64,000 nt of DNA. Origin: an uncultured Clostridia bacterium. GTDB taxonomy: Bacteria > Bacillota > Clostridia > Christensenellales > Borkfalkiaceae. The stretch spans positions 49,690-113,689 of the forward strand of contig CASDRK010000014.1 of the NCBI GenBank assembly GCA_949283125.1, written 5' to 3'. Numbering within the stretch: position 1 is the first letter of the stretch; every line of letters begins with the position of its first letter. Position numbers and translations under genes: made by a program. The notes under the pieces are model-generated. The model saw nothing but the letters and a program-made list of their open reading frames with translations, had not been told where the DNA came from and ran no database searches. This document shows positions 59,232 to 64,000 of this stretch, in pieces.

Positions 59232-59266
59232 TTCGGTGAAAAAATATATGCGGGAGACAGCAGCAG

Positions 59267-60349
59267 ATGTTAGACGTGTTTGTCACTTCGTTAAACGCCG
59301 TCGTGCCCATAGTTCTTCTGATACTTCTAGGCTATCTTTTAAGGCGCTTCAACTTTTTGAACGACGGTTTTGTTTCCATAGGAAACAAGTTTGTGTTCAA
59401 AGTCTGCCTGCCGTGCATGTTGTTCGTCAATATATACGACAGCATGGACAGCTTCAATATCGACTGGACAATAGTCATCTATGCCGTGGTGATCATCTGC
59501 GCGATATTCGGTCTCGGACTTCTGACGGCCGTGCTCGCCACAAAGGATAACCGCCGAAAGGGCGTTATACTGCAGTGCACTTTCCGCAGCAATTTTGCCA
59601 TCATTGGGCTCGTGCTGGTGGAAAGGCTGGGCGGCGACACCGCCATCGCCGGCATAGTTTCTGCTTTCTCTATTCCCGTATTCAACATTCTTGCCGTAGT
59701 GGCCCTCTCCATCTTTTCCGGTCCGGAGGAGGAGAGAAGGCTGGATGAAGACAGTCTCGCTTCAAACGCCGCGGGCGTCCGGATCCATCCCGAGCATGGC
59801 GGCCGCGGAGTGGGAAAAATACTGCTCAACATAATCAAAAATCCTTTGATAATCGGCGTCGTTACGGGTCTTGTTTTTGTGGGCATACGCGAGCTGGAGC
59901 GCGCCGTCTGCGGCGGCGACGTGCCCTTCCGCTTCGACGATCAGCTGCGCTTTCTGTACGAGGCCGTCACCGACCTCAAATCCATAGCTTCGCCTCTCGC
60001 CCTCGTGGTGCTGGGCGGTCAGTTCAAATTCTCCGCCGTGAAGGGCATGACAAAGGAGATAATCGTCGCCACTGCGTGGAGGATCGTGCTTGCTCCCGCC
60101 ATAGGCATAGGCGTTGCGGTGCTTTTGAACAATTATACCGATTGGTTCAATGTGTCGCCGGCGGTATATCCCACGCTGATAGCGTTGTTCGGCACGCCCG
60201 TGGCCGTCTCGAGCGCGATAATGGCGGGACAGATGAACAACGACGAACAGCTGGCAACGCAACTTGTGGTGTGGACGAGCATCTGCTCGGTGATAACTAT
60301 TTTCTTTACCGTATTTCTGCTCATGTCCTTCGGACTGCTTACCGTTTGA
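59267..60349 (+). CDS. AEC family transporter (auxin efflux carrier type)
   Basis: A 360-aa permease with ten predicted helices in two bundles. N-terminal NAVVPIVLLILLGYLLRRFNFL and the C-terminal ALFGTPVAVSSAIMAGQMNND are family hallmarks; the latter is the crossover region of the second repeat. A hydrophilic loop (about 145-180) is Glu/Arg-rich. Bacterial members move malate, lactate or other carboxylates; the substrate is not determined. GGGAG lies about 10 nt before the ATG. The following glycosidase gene begins 17 nt later, so they may be one operon. Confidence 0.9.
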   Translation: MLDVFVTSLNAVVPIVLLILLGYLLRRFNFLNDGFVSIGNKFVFKVCLPCMLFVNIYDSMDSFNIDWTIVIYAVVIICAIFGLGLLTAVLATKDNRRKGVILQCTFRSNFAIIGLVLVERLGGDTAIAGIVSAFSIPVFNILAVVALSIFSGPEEERRLDEDSLASNAAGVRIHPEHGGRGVGKILLNIIKNPLIIGVVTGLVFVGIRELERAVCGGDVPFRFDDQLRFLYEAVTDLKSIASPLALVVLGGQFKFSAVKGMTKEIIVATAWRIVLAPAIGIGVAVLLNNYTDWFNVSPAVYPTLIALFGTPVAVSSAIMAGQMNNDEQLATQLVVWTSICSVITIFFTVFLLMSFGLLTV

Positions 60350-60366
60350 ATCAAGCGAGGTGAATC

Positions 60367-61890
60367 ATGAAAGTTCTGGCCGTAAGTCCGCGCAGCGCCT
60401 GTTTTGAGCTCGACTCAATTTCCCCGTACTTTTCCTCCGGAAAATTTGCCGTTCTGCTTGACGGCAAGCCGCTGAAAGAGGAGGACAGAAACGTCTTTTC
60501 CGTCTTCGGTCTGGAGCCGGATACAGATTACGAACTGTGCGCCGCGGGACAGGCCGTTTGCTTCAGAACGGCGACGGAGAGCGCTCTTTTCAACGTGCGC
60601 GACTTCAACGCGTGCGGCGACGGCGTCCGCGACGACACGGCGGCATTCACCGCCGCGATAGCCTGCCTGCCGGCCGGCGGCACTTTGTACGTTCCGGCCG
60701 GAACCTATCTTGTCAAACCGCTCTTTCTCAAGAGCGATATGACTTTATATATCTCCGAAGGCGCGGTCCTGCTCGGACGGTCGGAGAGGGAGGTGTATCC
60801 CACCCTTCCCGGACTCATCGGCGACATCAATCTCGGAACGTGGCAGGGGGAGGAGGTCACGTGTTTTGCTTCCCTTCTCACGGCTTACGATTGCAAAAAC
60901 ATCACGATAACCGGCGGAGGGCTTGCGGACGGCAACGCCCCGTCCGGCGATTGGTATGTCAATCACCGCGTCATGCGCGTGGCGTGGAGACCGCGCGGAG
61001 CGTTCTTCAACCGCTGCTCGGGCGTGACGATGTTCGGGCTCACGGTCAGGAACACTCCCAGCTGGAACATCCACCCCTATTTTTGTAAAGATGTCGGGCT
61101 GTACGACCTGGGTCTTTACAACCCTTCCGGCATGCCCACGACCGACGGGATCGACCCCGACACCTGCGACGGAGTCGAGATAGCCGGGGTGAAAATATCC
61201 GTCGGCGACGACTGCATAGCCATAAAGTCAGGCACTATAGAACAGGCAAAAAAATACAGGTTGCCCTGCCGCAACGTGGTCATACGCAACTGTCTTATGC
61301 GCGACGGGCACGGCGGCGTGGTGCTGGGTAGCGAACTTTCGGGCGGCATAGAAAACGTCTCTGTCACTCAGTGCATATTTGACGGCACCGACCGCGGATT
61401 GCGCATCAAGAACCGCCGCGGCCGCGGAAGGATAGGCGTCACGGACAACATCGTATTCGAGGATATTAAAATGACCGGGGTCAAAGTGCCCTTCGTGGTC
61501 AATATGTATTACAACATGGGCGACAACACCGGACATACCGAGTATGTTTACACAACGGAAAAATTGCCCGTCGACGAGCGCACTCCGTACATAGGCAGTT
61601 TCAAATTCAAAAATATCTCGTGCACGGACGTCGCTTTCTGTGCGGGCGCCTTTTACGGCCTGCCCGAAGCGCCGATAGCGGGCATAGCTTTTGAAAACGT
61701 AAGCTTTTCGTACGACAATAGTGCCGAAGCCGGCTATCCGGACATGAAGGAAATAAACAAAAAGGTAAAAAACGAAGGGCTGTATTTCCAGTTTGTGGAA
61801 AAGGTCAGCCTTAAAAACGTTACTGTTGACGGTCAGTGCGGCGACGCCGTTGTGCTGTACGGAGTGGGGGAATTTGTTGAAGAAAAATAA
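60367..61890 (+). CDS. glycoside hydrolase family 28 (polygalacturonase-like)
   Basis: A 507-aa right-handed beta-helix enzyme cleaving galacturonan-type polymers or oligomers. Residues 1-70 resemble a small fibronectin-type domain. FNVRDFNACGDGVRDDTAAF begins the pectate-lyase-like helix. Catalytic motifs are TTDGIDPDTC, GDDCIAIKSG, GHGGVVLGSE and RIKNRRGRG. There is no signal peptide, so it probably works on imported oligogalacturonides, consistent with the permease gene just upstream. GAGGTGA precedes the ATG. The downstream flavodiiron gene starts 15 nt after its stop. Confidence 0.94.
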   Translation: MKVLAVSPRSACFELDSISPYFSSGKFAVLLDGKPLKEEDRNVFSVFGLEPDTDYELCAAGQAVCFRTATESALFNVRDFNACGDGVRDDTAAFTAAIACLPAGGTLYVPAGTYLVKPLFLKSDMTLYISEGAVLLGRSEREVYPTLPGLIGDINLGTWQGEEVTCFASLLTAYDCKNITITGGGLADGNAPSGDWYVNHRVMRVAWRPRGAFFNRCSGVTMFGLTVRNTPSWNIHPYFCKDVGLYDLGLYNPSGMPTTDGIDPDTCDGVEIAGVKISVGDDCIAIKSGTIEQAKKYRLPCRNVVIRNCLMRDGHGGVVLGSELSGGIENVSVTQCIFDGTDRGLRIKNRRGRGRIGVTDNIVFEDIKMTGVKVPFVVNMYYNMGDNTGHTEYVYTTEKLPVDERTPYIGSFKFKNISCTDVAFCAGAFYGLPEAPIAGIAFENVSFSYDNSAEAGYPDMKEINKKVKNEGLYFQFVEKVSLKNVTVDGQCGDAVVLYGVGEFVEEK

Positions 61891-61905
61891 CGGGAGCAAT
61901 ATTTT

Positions 61906-63063
61906 ATGAATCTTACAGCTTCGGATACGTATTACGTCGGCGTGAACGATCGCGATGTGGATCTTTTTGAGGGGATATACAAAGTGCCTGACGGTGTCTC
62001 GTATAATTCCTATGTGATTGTCGACGACAAGATCGCGGTCATGGACGCCGTGGACGAACATTTCGGCGACGAGTGGATTGCCAATGTCAGGGCCGTTCTC
62101 GGCGACAGGCAGCCCGATTATATCGTGATCCAGCATATGGAGCCCGACCATTCGGCCAATGCTCTGCGCTTTGCGGAGGAGTTTCCGTCCGTCAGGGTGG
62201 TCGGCAATGCAAAGACGTTCGTCATGCTTGCCGAGTACTTCGGCACGGATTTCGCCGACAGGCGGGTAGTCGTCGGCGACGGCGCCGTTTTGTCGCTCGG
62301 CAGGCACGAGCTGCGCTTTATTTTTGCGCCCATGGTGCACTGGCCGGAGGTTATGGTCACTTACGATACGTTCACCCGAACGGTGTTTTCCGCCGACGGG
62401 TTCGGAAGATTCGGCGCGCTCGACGTCGACCTGCCGTGGGACGACGAAGCCCGCCGCTATTATATAGGCATAGTCGGCAAATACGGCAAGCAGGTGGACG
62501 CGGCGCTGAAAAAGTTGTCGACGCTCGATATTGCCCGCATCTGTCCCCTGCACGGCCCCGTGCTGGAAGGGGATCTTTCGCACTATCTCGGACTCTATAA
62601 AAAATGGGCAAATTACGAGTACGAGACGGAGGGTGTGCTGATAGTCTACGCTTCGGTTTACGGGCACACCAAAAAGGCGGCGGAGACGCTTGCGGCTGAA
62701 CTGGTTGCTGCAGGCTGCAAAAATGTTCTTCTCCGCGACCTTGCCCGCGACGACCGCTCCGCATGCGTTGCGGACGCGTTCAGGTATTCGGCGCTCGTCA
62801 TAGCGGGCATTACGTATAATGCAAATCTTTTCCCCGCCGTGCGCGAATTTATAGAAAATCTCACCGAACGCAACTATCAGAAGAGGACGGTGGCGTTTAT
62901 CGAAAACGGTACGTGGGCGCCTGTCGCGGCAAAACTCATGCGTGACAAGTTTGAAAAGAGCAATCTTAAGTTTGCCCAGACGTCGGTAACTGTCAGGTCT
63001 GCGCTCAACGACGAAAGCCGCGCGCAGATAAAAGAACTTGCAAAAGAGTTGACAAACGTCTGA
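61906..63063 (+). CDS. flavodiiron protein (FprA-type A flavoprotein)
   Basis: A 385-aa oxygen (or NO) reductase. The N-terminal metallo-beta-lactamase-like domain has diiron ligands in HMEPDHSAN (about residues 79-87), VHWPEVM and CPLHGPV. The C-terminal flavodoxin domain (about 245-385) begins VLIVYASVYGHTKKAAETLA with the FMN-phosphate loop. In anaerobes it reduces O2 to water, fed by rubredoxin; the reverse rubrerythrin at 41537 is a functional companion. GGGAG lies 10 nt before the ATG. Confidence 0.96.
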   Translation: MNLTASDTYYVGVNDRDVDLFEGIYKVPDGVSYNSYVIVDDKIAVMDAVDEHFGDEWIANVRAVLGDRQPDYIVIQHMEPDHSANALRFAEEFPSVRVVGNAKTFVMLAEYFGTDFADRRVVVGDGAVLSLGRHELRFIFAPMVHWPEVMVTYDTFTRTVFSADGFGRFGALDVDLPWDDEARRYYIGIVGKYGKQVDAALKKLSTLDIARICPLHGPVLEGDLSHYLGLYKKWANYEYETEGVLIVYASVYGHTKKAAETLAAELVAAGCKNVLLRDLARDDRSACVADAFRYSALVIAGITYNANLFPAVREFIENLTERNYQKRTVAFIENGTWAPVAAKLMRDKFEKSNLKFAQTSVTVRSALNDESRAQIKELAKELTNV

Positions 63064-63075
63064 TTTGCATATATA
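63049..63075 (+). promoter_or_regulatory. possible promoter of mscL
   Basis: TTGACA (63049-63054) and TATAAT (63070-63075), but only 15 bp apart, so activity may be low or conditional. The -35 box lies within the flavodiiron gene. Confidence 0.5.
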
Positions 63076-63105
63076 ATTCTTGAAGATAAAATTTAAGGAG
63101 TACAC

Positions 63106-63723
63106 ATGAAAAAACTCAAAGAGCTGTGGGGTGAGTTCAAAAAATTCATCTCGCGCGGCAATGTCGTCGATATGGCCGTCGGCGTTGTCATCGGTACTGC
63201 GTTCACGGCCATCGTAAATGCCGTGACAAAGGGCATACTTATGCCTCTCGTCAACTGGGCGGTAACGTCGGCTACGGGCGGTCAGGGCCTTGAAGGTCTT
63301 CGCACCGTTCTCGGCACTCCCGCATACGTGCTTGACGAAGTGACCGGCGCGCAGATAATCGACTGGGCAAGCACAAACTTCATCGATTGGGGCACGTTCA
63401 TCAATGCCGTTATCGACTTCCTGCTCATTGCGCTGTTGCTCTTCACCATCCTTAAGGTGTTCGTGGCATTGCAGAATGCGGCGAAGGGAGTAAACGGTGA
63501 AGAAGCCAAGGCAAAGCGCAAGCTCGTGCGCGCAAACATGAAGAGCGGCATGTCTTATGCCGAAGCTTCCGCAAAGGCCGACGAGACTATCGCTGCCGAA
63601 AAGAAGGCGGCCGAGGATGCAAAAGCGGCGGAGGAAGCCGCTGCCGCGGCAAAGCCTACCACCGAGCAGCTGCTTGCCGAAATCCGCGATCTGCTTGCGG
63701 CAAGCAAATCCGACAAAGAGTAA
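63106..63723 (+). CDS. mscL: large-conductance mechanosensitive channel MscL
   Basis: A 205-aa channel subunit that opens under membrane tension to release solutes in osmotic downshock. The opening WGEFKKFISRGNVVDMAVGVVIGTAFTAIVNA is TM1 with the family's N-terminal helix; TM2 is FINAVIDFLLIALLLFTILKVF. It is longer than the usual 130-150 aa: the periplasmic loop is extended, and the C-terminal tail (about 130-205) is an Ala/Glu/Lys-rich coiled coil ending in a short amphipathic LLAEIRDLLAA. AAGGAG precedes the ATG. A strong terminator follows. Confidence 0.95.
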   Translation: MKKLKELWGEFKKFISRGNVVDMAVGVVIGTAFTAIVNAVTKGILMPLVNWAVTSATGGQGLEGLRTVLGTPAYVLDEVTGAQIIDWASTNFIDWGTFINAVIDFLLIALLLFTILKVFVALQNAAKGVNGEEAKAKRKLVRANMKSGMSYAEASAKADETIAAEKKAAEDAKAAEEAAAAAKPTTEQLLAEIRDLLAASKSDKE

Positions 63724-63732
63724 ATCAGCTGT

Positions 63733-63768
63733 AAAAGAGCACAGTCGTTCCGGCTGTGCTCTTTTCAA
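63733..63768 (+). terminator. intrinsic terminator of mscL
   Basis: AAAAGAGCACAG (63733-63744) pairs with CTGTGCTCTTTT (63754-63765). Confidence 0.9.
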
Positions 63769-63809
63769 GAAAAAAACGGGAAAATTTTGCCGCAACCTTT
63801 ACAAAATCA

Positions 63810-63838
63810 TTGCTTTTTTGCGGCCGTTGTTGTATTAT
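63810..63838 (+). promoter_or_regulatory. promoter ahead of the tRNA-Arg-like sequence
   Basis: TTGCTT (63810-63815), 17 bp, TATTAT (63833-63838), about 40 nt before the tRNA-like 5' end. Confidence 0.5.
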
Positions 63839-63877
63839 ATTAAAGTAATTTTCAGGTTGTTGTCCTGTTGCGATTTT

Positions 63878-63935
63878 GCTTCCGTAGTTAAATGGATTTA
63901 ACAGCCCGCGCCTTCGGTACCGTTGTGGGTTCGCG
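63878..63935 (+). pseudogene. tRNA-Arg-like 5' half, degenerate or interrupted
   Basis: GCTTCCGTAGTTAAATGGAT then TTAACA matches the acceptor and D arm of Firmicutes tRNA-Arg of the CCU type, and GTGGGTTCG sits at the T-arm position 26 nt further on. The anticodon stem does not pair, and after TTCG the sequence changes into a GC-rich repeat instead of the T-arm complement. The window ends at 64000, so a displaced 3' half cannot be excluded. Confidence 0.35.
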
Positions 63936-63958
63936 CGAGGGCGAAGCCCGCTGCTCTG

Positions 63959-63986
63959 CCGAGGGGACCCCTTCAGGGGTTTCGGC
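63959..63986 (+). repeat. dispersed repeat shared with the tRNA-Ser locus
   Basis: These 28 nt are an exact reverse-complement match to 51184-51211 and differ by one base from 51039-51066. The core ACCCC-TTCA-GGGGT can form a hairpin. Confidence 0.85.
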
Positions 63987-64000
63987 AGATACCCGCTACA

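Noticed and set aside
61228-63795. 855-codon open frame on the minus strand
   Set aside because: It lies wholly antisense to GH28, flavodiiron and MscL genes that have unmistakable motifs; the high GC of codon position three creates long mirror frames.

Overview
The window looks like the chromosome of an obligately anaerobic Bacillota of the Clostridia type. It is GC-rich, possibly a gut lineage related to Christensenellales, though that placement is only a guess. Supporting signs are a Bacillus/Clostridium-type large SRP RNA, consensus TTGACA/TATAAT promoters with 17-bp spacers throughout, SD-led genes, NatAB, reverse rubrerythrin plus flavodiiron protein for oxygen and peroxide removal, an NADP-type glutamate dehydrogenase, DegV pairs and YchF. 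Most genes are housekeeping.

Layout. 0-9 kb: a 740-aa lipoprotein, UppP, a NatAB-like ABC exporter, the SRP RNA (minus), an Mrp/NBP35 ATPase, and a radical-SAM/UDG-like DNA repair pair (minus). 9-20.6 kb: a two-component system, TcdA, UvrB-UvrA, a ferritin-like protein and two FAD-dependent oxidoreductases. 21-34.2 kb: a foreign, mostly AT-richer, mobilizable island ending beside tRNA-Glu. It carries a large serine recombinase, a sacsin-like GHKL ATPase and a SNF2 helicase in one tight operon, a DUF4143 AAA ATPase, a MobV relaxase with a pMV158-like oriT, and an OLD-type ATPase/Toprim nuclease. The ATPase/helicase pair and the OLD gene are candidate phage defence. 34.3-43.4 kb: tRNA-Glu, class II aldolase and GAPDH (divergent), YchF and ArgS (divergent), Gph, reverse rubrerythrin, a Cys-rich 91-aa protein and a YihY/BrkB protein.

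43.4-46.2 kb is a compact, apparently undescribed RiPP-like cassette: a divergent XRE regulator, a two-copy operator inside a perfect promoter, a 33-aa two-Cys precursor, a 301-aa protein resembling the SelO pseudokinase/AMPylase fold, and a radical SAM/SPASM maturase. The last three overlap one another. 46-56 kb: two DegV paralogues, the ilvA-ridA deaminase/imine-clearing operon, a membrane protein, tandem 145-bp repeats containing tRNA-Ser 3' ends next to tRNA-Ser(CGA), an amidase, an amidohydrolase and glutamate dehydrogenase.

54.7-57.1 kb holds what looks like a phase-variation switch. A Big_2-domain surface lipoprotein and a Pin/Hin-type serine invertase lie on opposite sides of a roughly 115-bp segment bounded by 24-bp inverted repeats. 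The only clear promoter sits inside the segment and currently points at the invertase, so the lipoprotein is predicted OFF. The invertase reading frame is shifted before its C-terminal HTH. 57.1-64 kb: ProB-ProA, an AEC permease, a GH28 glycosidase, a flavodiiron protein, MscL, and a tRNA-Arg-like 5' half running into a repeat shared with the tRNA-Ser locus.
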